From Nocardioides jiangsuensis (GTDB lineage: Bacteria; Actinomycetota; Actinomycetes; Propionibacteriales; Nocardioidaceae), in contig NZ_JAIEZQ010000001.1 in assembly GCF_019679455.1 (NCBI RefSeq), positions 868,001-932,000 on the forward strand: 64,000 nucleotides of DNA. Reading direction: 5' to 3'. Of the stretch, positions 57,402 through 64,000 are shown piece after piece. The translations under genes and the position numbers were made by a program. The notes beneath the pieces are model-generated. The model was not told the origin of the DNA, ran no database searches, and was given only the letters and a program-made list of their open reading frames with translations. Each line of letters begins with the position of its first letter. Position 1 is the first letter of the stretch.

Positions 57402-58220
57402 TCACTGGAGCAGACGCAGCACACCCTGCGGCGCCTGGTTCGCCTGGGCCAGCATCGCGGTGCCGGCCTGGGACAGGATCTGCGAGCGGGTGAAGGCGAC
57501 CATCTCGGAGGCCATGTCGGTGTCGCGGATCCGGCTCTCCGACGCGGACAGGTTCTCCACCGCGACGTTGAGGTTGTTGATCTTGTGCTCGAGTCGGTTC
57601 TGGACCGCACCGAGGCCGGCGCGCTCCGTGGAGACCGTCTTGATCGCGGCGTCGATGTTGTCCAGCGCGGTCTGGGCGGTGGCCGTGGTGGTGAGGTCAC
57701 CGACTGCGGTCAGGATGGTGGCCGCCTTCATGTCACCGATGGTGACCTGAAGCTGCTCGCCCGAGTTGGCGCCGACCTGGAAGGCCTTGTCGTAGGTGCC
57801 GTCGAGCAGCGCCGTGCCGTTGAACGTGGTCTTGTTGGCGATGTCGTCGAGCTCGAGCGCGAGGGCCTGGTACTCGGTGTTGGCCGCGGCCTGCGCGTCC
57901 GTGCCCTGGGAACCCTCGTTGGACGCCTGCACCGCGAGGTCGCGCATGCGCTGCAGGATGGAGTGCGTCTCGGTGAGCGCACCCTCCGCGGTCTGGACGA
58001 CGGAGACGCCGTCCTGGGCGTTGCGCACGGCGACCTTGAGGCCACCGGTCTGGGCGCGCAGGCCCTCGCTGATCGCGAGACCGGCCGCGTCGTCCGCCGC
58101 GCGGTTGATGCGGAAACCGCTGGACAGCTTCTCCAGCGACTTCGACATCTGACCGTCGGTGACCGACAGGTTGCGGTACGCGTTCATCGCCGCGATGTTC
58201 TGGTTGATGCGAAGACCCAT
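57402..58220 (-). CDS. fliC: flagellin
   Basis: The 272-residue flagellin is a minimal form. The D0/D1 N-terminal helix starts MGLRINQNIAAMNAYRNLS and continues with EKLSSGFRINRAADDAAGLA; the C-terminal helix ends with SQILSQAGTAMLAQANQAPQ and GVLRLLQ. Only about 60 residues lie between the helical parts, so the outer D2/D3 domains are absent, like Bacillus Hag. ATG 58220 has the strong AGGGAGGA. A FliA-type promoter and a GGA-loop hairpin precede it, the same arrangement as the CsrA-controlled hag leader. Only flagellin gene in the window. Confidence 0.96.
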   Translation of the reverse strand: MGLRINQNIAAMNAYRNLSVTDGQMSKSLEKLSSGFRINRAADDAAGLAISEGLRAQTGGLKVAVRNAQDGVSVVQTAEGALTETHSILQRMRDLAVQASNEGSQGTDAQAAANTEYQALALELDDIANKTTFNGTALLDGTYDKAFQVGANSGEQLQVTIGDMKAATILTAVGDLTTTATAQTALDNIDAAIKTVSTERAGLGAVQNRLEHKINNLNVAVENLSASESRIRDTDMASEMVAFTRSQILSQAGTAMLAQANQAPQGVLRLLQ

Positions 58221-58226
58221 GATTTT

Positions 58227-58234
58227 TCCTCCCT
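58227..58234 (-). promoter_or_regulatory. fliC ribosome binding site, possible second CsrA contact
   Basis: AGGGAGGA on the minus strand, 6 nt before the ATG, contains two GGA triplets, about 29 nt from the GGA in the upstream hairpin loop. Confidence 0.5.
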
Positions 58235-58248
58235 GAGTGGGTCGAGAA

Positions 58249-58266
58249 CGGCCCGTCCATGGGCCG
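58249..58266 (-). promoter_or_regulatory. candidate CsrA-binding hairpin in the fliC leader
   Basis: CGGCCC-ATGGAC-GGGCCG on the minus strand: a perfect 6-bp GC stem with the hexaloop ATGGAC (ANGGAN form). It would begin within a few nucleotides of the predicted transcription start. Confidence 0.65.
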
Positions 58267-58277
58267 TGACGCAGGAG

Positions 58278-58304
58278 GGATCGGCCGCTCCTGCGGGAAC
58301 CTGA
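58278..58304 (-). promoter_or_regulatory. FliA-type promoter of fliC
   Basis: TCAG (58301-58304), 15 nt, then GCCGATCC (58278-58285) on the minus strand, right after the fliA stop. Leader about 50 nt. Confidence 0.8.
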
Positions 58305-58308
58305 GGCG

Positions 58309-59160
58309 TTAGGCGGAGTGAATCTCGTACGGCGCCGGGGCGAGCCGTGCCGCGAAGGTGCGGTGCGACGCGACCTCGGCGAAGTAGGCCTCCCGTCGCC
58401 GCGCCGCGCAGCCGGTGGGCCGCGCGTGCTCGGTGACCAGGTGGGGGTCGAGGGCGCTGTTCAGGGCGTCTTTCAGCAACGCGACCGCCTCGGCCCGGAG
58501 CTGGGAGATCCGCGACTCAGTGACCCCGAGCTCCGCGGCGAGCTCGGCCATCGGCCGCTCCGCGAAGAAGTAGCCCTCGACGACCGCCCGCAGACGCTCG
58601 GGCAGCCGCTCGACGGCGTCGCGCAGGTAGGCCAGCCGCTCCCGGTGCTCCAGCACGTCCGCGGGGGTCTCCCCGCGCACGGGAAGGACGTCGTCGATCG
58701 TGCTGTCGTCGAAGCCCTGCAGCGACAGGACCGACGCGCGGGAGACGTCGTCGCGGTGCGCCTTGAGCTGGTCCAGCCCCATGCCGAGCGCCGCGGCGAC
58801 CTCGGCGTCGGTCGGCGGGCGGCCGAGCTCGGTGGACAGCGTGCCGCGGACCTCGTCGACGCTGCGGGCGCGGCGACGGACCGAGCGGCTCGCCCAGTCC
58901 ATGCCGCGCAGCTCGTCGACGACGGCGCCGCGGATGCGGGTCGAGGCATAGGCGACGAAGCCGGCGCCGCGCTCGGCGTCGTACGCGCGGGCGGCTTGGG
59001 CCAGGGCAGCGAGGCCTGCGGAGGTCAGGTCGTCCCGGGACACGTGAGCGGGGACGCGGGTGAGCGTCTCGCGCACGATGTGCCCGACAAGGGGGATTCC
59101 TTGGTGGACCAGATCTTCGTAAGCGTCGCGAGCGGGGGGGAGCTCGCTGTGGGGGATCAC
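58309..59160 (-). CDS. fliA: flagellar sigma factor FliA/WhiG family
   Basis: The 283-residue sigma-70 group 3 factor directs RNA polymerase to flagellar promoters. Region 2 reads GFVAYASTRIRGAVVDELRG followed by MDWASRSVRRRAR, which is diagnostic for FliA/SigD/WhiG. Region 3 (RGTLSTELGRPPTDAEVAAA) and region 4 with a helix-turn-helix (MAELAAELGVTESRISQLRA) follow. A tail of about 45 residues beyond region 4 is extra. GTG 59160 is chosen as the first plausible start; no Shine-Dalgarno is seen. No flgM anti-sigma gene is in the window. Confidence 0.95.
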   Translation of the reverse strand: MIPHSELPPARDAYEDLVHQGIPLVGHIVRETLTRVPAHVSRDDLTSAGLAALAQAARAYDAERGAGFVAYASTRIRGAVVDELRGMDWASRSVRRRARSVDEVRGTLSTELGRPPTDAEVAAALGMGLDQLKAHRDDVSRASVLSLQGFDDSTIDDVLPVRGETPADVLEHRERLAYLRDAVERLPERLRAVVEGYFFAERPMAELAAELGVTESRISQLRAEAVALLKDALNSALDPHLVTEHARPTGCAARRREAYFAEVASHRTFAARLAPAPYEIHSA

Positions 59161-59172
59161 AAGAGAATTAAG

Positions 59173-59215
59173 CGGGCAAAACGGACATAAATTTTACGAA
59201 CTTCGGGCCAAACGA
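59173..59215 (-). promoter_or_regulatory. possible fliA promoter region
   Basis: In the AT-richer fliA-flgN gap, TTGGCC and TATGTC on the minus strand are 16 nt apart and point to fliA. The boxes are weak matches and no FliA-type element is present, so fliA may be driven by another sigma factor. Confidence 0.35.
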
Positions 59216-59287
59216 CCCATTTGCCCGGTACATACCACCCATGTGGACTAGTCCCGCAAAGTAAAACCTGGCAGCAATGGACTATGT

Positions 59288-59304
59288 ACTTGCGTAGAGC
59301 AAGT
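59288..59304. repeat. perfect inverted repeat in the fliA-flgN gap
   Basis: ACTTGC (59288-59293) and GCAAGT (59299-59304) flank 5 nt (GTAGA). It lies between the two divergent flagellar promoters and could bind a dimeric regulator. Confidence 0.4.
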
Positions 59305-59339
59305 AACCGTGTCCTGGCTCGTTCACCGTGCGTTATCGC

Positions 59340-59366
59340 TCAGGATGGGTCGGGCGCGGCCGATAG
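59340..59366 (+). promoter_or_regulatory. FliA-type promoter of flgN-flgK-flgL-fliW-csrA
   Basis: TCAG (59340-59343), 15 nt, then GCCGATAG (59359-59366), 50 nt before the flgN ATG. The only plus-strand copy of this element. Confidence 0.8.
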
Positions 59367-59416
59367 ACCGGCCAAGCAACGCAACACCACCAACACCCGG
59401 GGGGGTAGGAGCAACC

Positions 59417-59896
59417 ATGTCGATGGAGGACCTTTCTTCCGTCCTCTGGCGCGAGAGAGAGCTGCTGGAGACCCTGCTCTTCAAGCTCGAGGTCGAGCAG
59501 CTCGTGCTGGCGTCGGGGCGCACCCGCTGGCTCGCACCGGCGGCGCGCGAGATCGAGGACGTGCTGGAGAACATCCGTCAGACCGAGCTGCTGAGGGCGG
59601 TGGAGGCGGACGCCGTGGCGGCGGAGCTCGGGCTGGACCCGAACCCGAGCCTGCAGCAGATCGCCGAGGCCAGCGAGGAGCCGTGGCGCACGCTCTGGCT
59701 CGACCACCGCTCGACGTTCGCGGAGGTCTCCGCCGAGATCCAGACGATGGCCGAGAACAACCGCGAGCTGCTGACCTCGGGCTACCAGGCCGCGCAGGCC
59801 ACCCTGCTCTCGATGTCCGAGGAGCCGGGGACCTACACCGCCGCCGGTACGGCGGTCACCGAGCGCCGGACCAGCTTCGTGGATCGGAGCATCTGA
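59417..59896 (+). CDS. flgN: flagellar export chaperone FlgN
   Basis: The 159-residue, largely helical acidic protein has the FlgN-type pattern: LLETLLFKLEVEQLVLASGR at the start and a long heptad helix TMAENNRELLTSGYQAAQAT near the end. FlgN escorts the hook-filament junction proteins FlgK and FlgL to the export gate, and both follow directly. ATG 59417 has AGGAG 5 nt upstream. The flgK GTG lies 2 nt after its stop. Confidence 0.88.
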   Translation: MSMEDLSSVLWRERELLETLLFKLEVEQLVLASGRTRWLAPAAREIEDVLENIRQTELLRAVEADAVAAELGLDPNPSLQQIAEASEEPWRTLWLDHRSTFAEVSAEIQTMAENNRELLTSGYQAAQATLLSMSEEPGTYTAAGTAVTERRTSFVDRSI

Positions 59897-59898
59897 CC

Positions 59899-61266
59899 GT
59901 GTCCGGGACCTTCTCGTCGCTCTCCAACGCGCTCTCCGCGCTGCGCTACAACCGCGTCGCCATGGACGTGGCCAGCGGGAACGTGGCCAACGCCGGCACC
60001 GCCGGGTACGCCCGCCGCGCCGCCGTCGCCCAGGCCACCGGCGCCCCCGCCGAGCTGGCCCTGTGGTCGCGCTGGGAGGGTGCCGGCGACGGCGTCCAGG
60101 TGGGTGGCATCGACCGGATGGTCGACCCGCTGCTCGACGCCCGGGCGCGCAGCGAGCACGCCGCCCGGTCCTTCCTCGACGCGCGGGCGACCTCGCTGGT
60201 CCGCTTCGAGACCACCATCGGCGAGCCGGGCGACGGGGGTGTCGCCGCCGCGCTGGCCGCCTTCAAGCAGGGCTGGCACGACGTGGCCAACAACCCCGGC
60301 GACGGTGCCGCGCGCAGCCAGCTGCTCGGTCGGGCCGAGACGCTGCGCTCCACGATCGCCGCCCAGGGCCGCGCGGTCTCCACCGAGTGGACCGACCAGC
60401 GCACCCGGCTGACCGCCGTGGCCACCGAGACCAACGAGCTCGCCGCCGGCCTGGCGAAGATCAACGAGGGCCTGCGGATCTCCCACGTCTCGGGCACCGA
60501 CGCCGGCGTCCTGCTCGACCAGCGTGACCAGCTCACCCTGCGCCTCGCCGAGCTCACCGGCGCCACCGTGACCGTCAACGAGGACACCACCGTCGACGTC
60601 CGCGTCGAGGGCCAGGTGCTCGTCGCCGGCAACGCCGCCACCCCGGTGACGGTCTCCGGCTCGGCCGACCTCGCCGGCGCGGGGACCGACCCGGTCCGCG
60701 TGAGCGTCGGCGGCACCGCCGTCACCCTGCGCGGCGGCGAGCTCGGCGCGGCCCAGGACCTGCTCACCGGCGCGCTCCCCGACTACCTCACCCGGCTCGA
60801 CGCGGTGGTCGCCGACCTCGCCGCCGCGGTCAACGCGCAGCACGCCCAGGGCGCGGACCTCGACGGCGCCGCCGGTACGGCGTTCTTCACCGGCAGCACC
60901 GCGGCGACGCTGCAGGTGGCGGTCACCGACCCCCGCGCGGTCGCGGCGGCCGACCCGGCGAAGGGCATGCTCGACGGCTCGAACGCCGACCTGCTCGGCA
61001 CCCTCGGCCTCGCCGCGGGCGCCTACCGCAGCCTGGTCACCGACTTCGGGGTGGCGGTCTCCTCGGCCCGCCGGGTCGCGGAGAACCAGACCATCCTGAC
61101 CGCGCAGGTCGACGCCTCCCGGGAGGCCCTCTCGGGGATCAACGTCGACGAGGAGATGGTGAACCTGCTGGCCGCCCAGCGTGCCTACGAGGGAGCCGCG
61201 CGGGTGCTGACCACGCTCGACTCGGTCCTCGACACGCTCATCAACCGGACGGGCCTGATGCGCTGA
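59899..61266 (+). CDS. flgK: flagellar hook-associated protein 1, FlgK
   Basis: FlgK (455 residues) is the first junction protein between hook and filament. The N-terminus FSSLSNALSALRYNRVAMDV with ASGNVANAGTAGYARR and the C-terminus GINVDEEMVNLLAAQRAYEG plus LDTLINRTG match the family. A GWHDVANNPGDGAARSQLL stretch near residue 130 is another FlgK hallmark. The GTG start at 59899 gives the conserved N-terminus directly. It overlaps flgL by 1 nt (TGATG). Confidence 0.94.
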   Translation: MSGTFSSLSNALSALRYNRVAMDVASGNVANAGTAGYARRAAVAQATGAPAELALWSRWEGAGDGVQVGGIDRMVDPLLDARARSEHAARSFLDARATSLVRFETTIGEPGDGGVAAALAAFKQGWHDVANNPGDGAARSQLLGRAETLRSTIAAQGRAVSTEWTDQRTRLTAVATETNELAAGLAKINEGLRISHVSGTDAGVLLDQRDQLTLRLAELTGATVTVNEDTTVDVRVEGQVLVAGNAATPVTVSGSADLAGAGTDPVRVSVGGTAVTLRGGELGAAQDLLTGALPDYLTRLDAVVADLAAAVNAQHAQGADLDGAAGTAFFTGSTAATLQVAVTDPRAVAAADPAKGMLDGSNADLLGTLGLAAGAYRSLVTDFGVAVSSARRVAENQTILTAQVDASREALSGINVDEEMVNLLAAQRAYEGAARVLTTLDSVLDTLINRTGLMR

Positions 61267-62153
61267 TGACCTCGCCACGGATCACCCAGCGGCTCATGGT
61301 CGAGCGGTCGATGACCGCGCTGCAGACCGGGATGGGCCGCCTCGGCCGTGCCCAGGAGCAGCTCTCCACCGGCCGCCTGATCAACCGCCCCTCGGACTCC
61401 CCCACCGGAGCCAACGCCGCGATGCGCCTGCGCGAGGAGCTCGCGGCGGGCAACCAGTACGCCCGCAACGCCTCGGACGGCCTCTCCTGGCTGGGCCGGG
61501 CGGACAACACGCTGACGTCGATGCTCGACGGTGTCCGCCGCTCGCGCGACCTCATGCTCCAGGGCGCCTCGACCGGCAGCACCGGGACGGACACCCGTCG
61601 CGCGCTCGCCGCGGAGGTCACCCAGATCCGGGAGTCGCTGCTCTCGCTGGCCAACACCGAGCACCTCGGCCGGCCGCTGTTCGGCGGGACGACGGGCGGC
61701 GGCGCGGCGTACGACGTCGCCGGCGCCTTCGTGGGCGACACCGAGGCGGTCAGCCGCACGGTCGGGGCCGGGGTCGGCGTCCGGGTCAACATCAGCGGGC
61801 CCGAGGCGTTCGGTGCGGGCGCCGACAGCCTGTTCGCGGTCCTCGACGAGGCGGTCGCCGCACTCGAGACGAACCCGGGCGCCCTCGGCGGCGTGCTGGA
61901 CCGGCTCGACGCCGTCTCGGAGCGGATGCGCACCGCGCTCGCCGACGTGGGCACCCGATATGGTCGGGTCGAGTCGGCCCTGACCACGGTCGACTCGACC
62001 ACCATCGACACCCATGCGGCGCTTTCCGAGGTGGAGAACGTGGACATCGCCAAGGCGATCGTCGACCTGCAGCTGCAGGAGGTCGCCTACCAGGCGGCGC
62101 TCGGCGCGACGGCCCGCGTGATCCAGCCGTCCCTGCTGGACTTCCTCCGGTGA
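61266..62153 (+). CDS. flgL: flagellar hook-associated protein 3, FlgL
   Basis: FlgL (295 residues), the second junction protein, resembles flagellin at its ends: RITQRLMVERSMTALQTGMG and QLSTGRLINRPSDSPTGANA at the start, VDIAKAIVDLQLQEVAYQAA at the end. The length is normal. The fliW GTG overlaps its stop (GTGA). Confidence 0.94.
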   Translation: MTSPRITQRLMVERSMTALQTGMGRLGRAQEQLSTGRLINRPSDSPTGANAAMRLREELAAGNQYARNASDGLSWLGRADNTLTSMLDGVRRSRDLMLQGASTGSTGTDTRRALAAEVTQIRESLLSLANTEHLGRPLFGGTTGGGAAYDVAGAFVGDTEAVSRTVGAGVGVRVNISGPEAFGAGADSLFAVLDEAVAALETNPGALGGVLDRLDAVSERMRTALADVGTRYGRVESALTTVDSTTIDTHAALSEVENVDIAKAIVDLQLQEVAYQAALGATARVIQPSLLDFLR

Positions 62154-62680
62154 GCACCCTGGCAACCCAGGCACCCGGCGAGGTGCCGGCCCAGGCGAGA
62201 GTCCGGGCACCCGACGAGGCCGACACGATGCGAGGGACCCCCACGATGCCCGACGCCACCACCCCCGACAGCGGCCCGGGCGCGATCCCGGTGCTCGACA
62301 TGGTCAGCCCCATGCTGGGCTTCCCGGAGCACCGCCGGTTCGCCCTGGCCCGCCTCGACGAGGAGGGCACGGTCTGCGACCTGCGCTCGCTGGAGGACAC
62401 CGACCTCCGTTTCGTGGTCGTGCCGCCCTCGCTGTTCTTCGACGACTACACCCCGGAGGTCGCCGACACCGTCGCCGAGTCGCTCCGCGCCGAGTCCGGC
62501 GACGACCTGGTGGCGCTGGTCGTGGTGACCCTCGGCGAGGCCTCCGGCGACGCCACCGCGAACCTGCTCGCCCCGGTCCTGGTCAACCCCCGCCACCGGC
62601 TCGCCGCCCAGGTCGTGCTCGACGACGCCGACCTCCCCGTGCGCGCTCCCCTGCTCCCCGCCGGTGCCGCCGCGCGCTGA
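62150..62680 (+). CDS. fliW: flagellar assembly factor FliW
   Basis: FliW (176 residues) binds flagellin and, when free of it, binds and inhibits CsrA, so that flagellin synthesis follows filament growth. The core is recognisable from PMLGFPEHRRFALARLDEEG and LVALVVVTLGEASGDATANL followed by APVLVNPRHRLAAQVVL, which is the typical FliW ending. The first 45 residues are an extra Pro/Ala-rich extension; ATG codons at 62228 or 62246 could be the true start. csrA follows 48 bp later. Confidence 0.92.
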   Translation: MSTLATQAPGEVPAQARVRAPDEADTMRGTPTMPDATTPDSGPGAIPVLDMVSPMLGFPEHRRFALARLDEEGTVCDLRSLEDTDLRFVVVPPSLFFDDYTPEVADTVAESLRAESGDDLVALVVVTLGEASGDATANLLAPVLVNPRHRLAAQVVLDDADLPVRAPLLPAGAAAR

Positions 62681-62728
62681 CCGGGCAGACTGTGCCCCGT
62701 CCGCCGAGCGAAGAGTAGGGAGTAGCCC

Positions 62729-62986
62729 ATGCTGGTGCTGAGCCGTCGCGTCGGCGACAGCGTCGTGATCGGCGACGACGTCGTCGTCACCGTGCTCGAG
62801 GTCCGCGGGGACGTGATCCGGATCGGCGTGGACGCGCCCCGTTCGGTCGCCGTACGCCGCCAGGAGCTGCTCGCCGAGCTGACCGAGAACAACCGGGCCG
62901 CGGCCTCGCCCAGCCCGGCCGCGGTGGACGGGCTCGCGGACCTGCTGCAGCGGCGACAGCGGCGGGACGACGGCCCCACGGCCTGA
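62729..62986 (+). CDS. csrA: carbon storage regulator CsrA
   Basis: CsrA (85 residues) is an RNA-binding dimer that blocks ribosome access at GGA motifs. The core MLVLSRRVGDSVVIGDDVVV and RIGVDAPRSVAVRRQELL includes the conserved L4, R6 and R7 near the start and V40/R44-type residues of the binding surface. A tail of about 25 residues beyond the core is Ala/Gln/Arg-rich. The Shine-Dalgarno AGGGAG is clear. Adjacent fliW and the hairpins in flagellar leaders point to a local CsrA circuit. Confidence 0.95.
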   Translation: MLVLSRRVGDSVVIGDDVVVTVLEVRGDVIRIGVDAPRSVAVRRQELLAELTENNRAAASPSPAAVDGLADLLQRRQRRDDGPTA

Positions 62987-63370
62987 GATCGCCCCATGAC
63001 ACGCCGCCGGTCTAGACCATCTGAGGTCTCGACGGGACGTTTCGGCACAGGATCGGACAAAGAACGCCGACCCCAGTAGTCACAACGGGCCACGACCCTG
63101 GGGTGTTGGCGCGCCATTCGCCACGAAGTCCGTTGTTTTGACTCGGATCCGCTACGCATCCGCCCGGGCGTCGTCCACCATGGACTCAGCGGCAGCCTGA
63201 CCGGGAGGGGATTCTCAGGTCGCGCCGTCGCGAGCACCAAGGCGGTTTCGAGCCAGCATCCGCTGGGGGGACTCGAACCTGTCTCGGCCAGGGGTCGAAC
63301 GACGCGCTCACCGCGCGTGGGGGGATTCACTGGGCGCCACCTTGGGGCCAGGGTGGGGGGACCACCGTGT

Positions 63371-63406
63371 CGGCCCCGGCGAGACCACCGCGTCGCGCCG
63401 GGGCCG
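63371..63406. terminator. 11-bp perfect hairpin in the csrA-holin gap
   Basis: CGGCCCCGGCG (63371-63381) pairs with CGCCGGGGCCG (63396-63406) around a 14-nt loop. Without nearby genes its direction is uncertain; it may separate csrA from the downstream gene. Confidence 0.5.
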
Positions 63407-63628
63407 GACGCTGTGTCCGTGTCACCGCCGGCCCGACCGGGGGGCCGGGCTCCCGCGCGACCCACCCCTCGACCGCAACGGTTCACCTGCGCGGTCGTGG
63501 CCCCGCCCCCGGCGGTTGCGGGGGCCGCAGCGGCTCACGTGACCGGCTCGGGCCCCACGCCGCGACGACCGCCGCGCGTGCGTCCGCGTGCGGTTGCGCA
63601 CGGGATCGGCAAGCATCACCCCGTCTGG

Positions 63629-63634
63629 CAGTAT
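63629..63634 (+). promoter_or_regulatory. -10-like box of a probable leaderless transcript (holin-family gene)
   Basis: CAGTAT ends 6 nt before the GTG at 63641; no Shine-Dalgarno is visible. Confidence 0.4.
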
Positions 63635-63640
63635 CGAGGC

Positions 63641-64000
63641 GTGAAGTTCCTGATCTGGGTCGTCGTCAACGCTCTCGCCCTGGCCGCCGCGGCCTGGCTC
63701 CTCGACGGTATCCGGGTCACCGGGGCGACCACCGAGGAGCGGGTGATCACCCTGGTGCTGGTGGCGCTGATCTTCGGCGTGCTCAACGCCGTGATCGCGC
63801 CGATCATCAAGCTGCTGTCGCTGCCGTTCATCATCCTCACGCTGGGGCTGTTCCTGCTGGTGATCAACGCGGGGATGCTCATGTTCACCAGCTGGCTCTC
63901 CCTGCAGCTCGGCCTCGGCTTCCACGTCGACGGCTTCTGGACCGCCGTGGGCGGTGCGATCATCGTGACCCTGTCCACCTGGCTGCTCGAGGCGGTGCTC
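63641..64000 (+). CDS. phage holin family membrane protein (partial, runs off the window)
   Basis: The first 120 residues show the four transmembrane helices of the Phage_holin_4_2 family: KFLIWVVVNALALAAAAWLL, ITLVLVALIFGVLNAVIAP, LPFIILTLGLFLLVINAGML and a last segment at the window edge. The pattern LNAVIAPIIKLLSLPF is typical. Despite the name, these are common chromosomal membrane proteins in actinobacteria with no proven lysis role. The reading frame is still open at 64000. Confidence 0.88.
   Translation, partial: MKFLIWVVVNALALAAAAWLLDGIRVTGATTEERVITLVLVALIFGVLNAVIAPIIKLLSLPFIILTLGLFLLVINAGMLMFTSWLSLQLGLGFHVDGFWTAVGGAIIVTLSTWLLEAVL

Larger units (their letters stand above)
62987..63640. 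other. 654-bp gap without a supported gene
   Basis: No open frame here has convincing codon use or a start signal. Structures seen are a 7-bp ACCCCAG/CTGGGGT stem with a 21-nt loop (63070-63076, 63098-63104), which could end the csrA transcript, and a strong hairpin at 63371. A tRNA-like GGTTCGAGTCC on the minus strand near 63268 does not fold as a tRNA. Several G-runs are present. Confidence 0.5.

Noticed and set aside
59161-59310. Cyclic di-GMP riboswitch upstream of flgN
   Set aside because: GCAAAG and GGGCAAA fragments recall the GEMM motif, but the paired stems and the order of conserved segments are missing, and most of the stretch lies upstream of the predicted flgN promoter.
63213-63240. 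Further FliA-type promoter (TCAGGT element) after csrA
   Set aside because: The TCAGGT half is present but the bases 15 nt later read GCACC instead of GCCGA, and no gene start follows.
63255-63295. tRNA-like GGTTCGAGTCC on the minus strand
   Set aside because: The flanking bases do not form a T-arm stem and there is no acceptor stem, anticodon arm or D-arm at the right distances.

Overview
The window is a high-GC actinobacterial chromosome segment, most likely from a Nocardioides-like member of the Nocardioidaceae. Supporting this are very high GC, frequent GTG starts, start/stop overlaps of the GTGA and ATGA type, a mycothiol-dependent isomerase-family protein, a GylR-type glycerol regulator, a DUF222-HNH protein, an LPXTG surface protein and a Gram-positive flagellum without L/P-ring genes. 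There are no rRNAs, tRNAs, insertion sequences or CRISPR arrays that I can support.

Left part (1-34800), metabolism and transport. A mycothiol-type isomerase/SDR pair, a GNAT acetyltransferase and a PaaI-like thioesterase lie at the left edge. Next is a glycerol island: glpF-glpK-glpD on the minus strand and, divergently, gylR plus a second glycerol kinase. Then come a CaiB/BaiF CoA-transferase, a carboxyltransferase (fused AccD/AccA type), a GntR-MFS pair, a DUF222-HNH protein, a 2-oxoacid dehydrogenase operon (E1alpha-E1beta-E2), a DMT exporter, a SulP transporter, an SRPBCC protein, a heterodimeric ABC exporter, a 1380-residue LPXTG surface protein with four long repeats and a structured leader, hisC and another DMT exporter. 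At least eight of these genes have a -10 box only 6-7 nt before the start codon, so they are probably transcribed without a leader.

Right part (34800-63000), a nearly complete flagellar cluster. On the minus strand the units are fliA; fliC; fliD-fliS-small orf; flgB-flgC-fliE-fliF-fliG-fliH-fliI-fliJ-hydrolase-fliK-flgD-flgE; flbD-motA-motB-fliL; fliM-fliN-fliO-fliP-fliQ-fliR-flhB; flhA-small orf. On the plus strand, divergent from fliA, is flgN-flgK-flgL-fliW-csrA. Six of these units are preceded by the same promoter, TCAG-N15-GCCGA, which I read as the local FliA promoter with an altered -35 box. Five leaders (fliC, fliD, flgB, flbD, flhA) contain a small GC-rich hairpin whose loop is ANGGAC, the ANGGAN hexaloop form bound by CsrA. 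Because fliW and csrA sit in the same cluster, the sequence suggests that one sigma factor switches on almost the whole flagellum, early genes included, and that CsrA/FliW then governs translation of several units and not only flagellin.

The right end holds a gene-free stretch of about 650 bp and the start of a phage-holin-family membrane protein that runs off the window.
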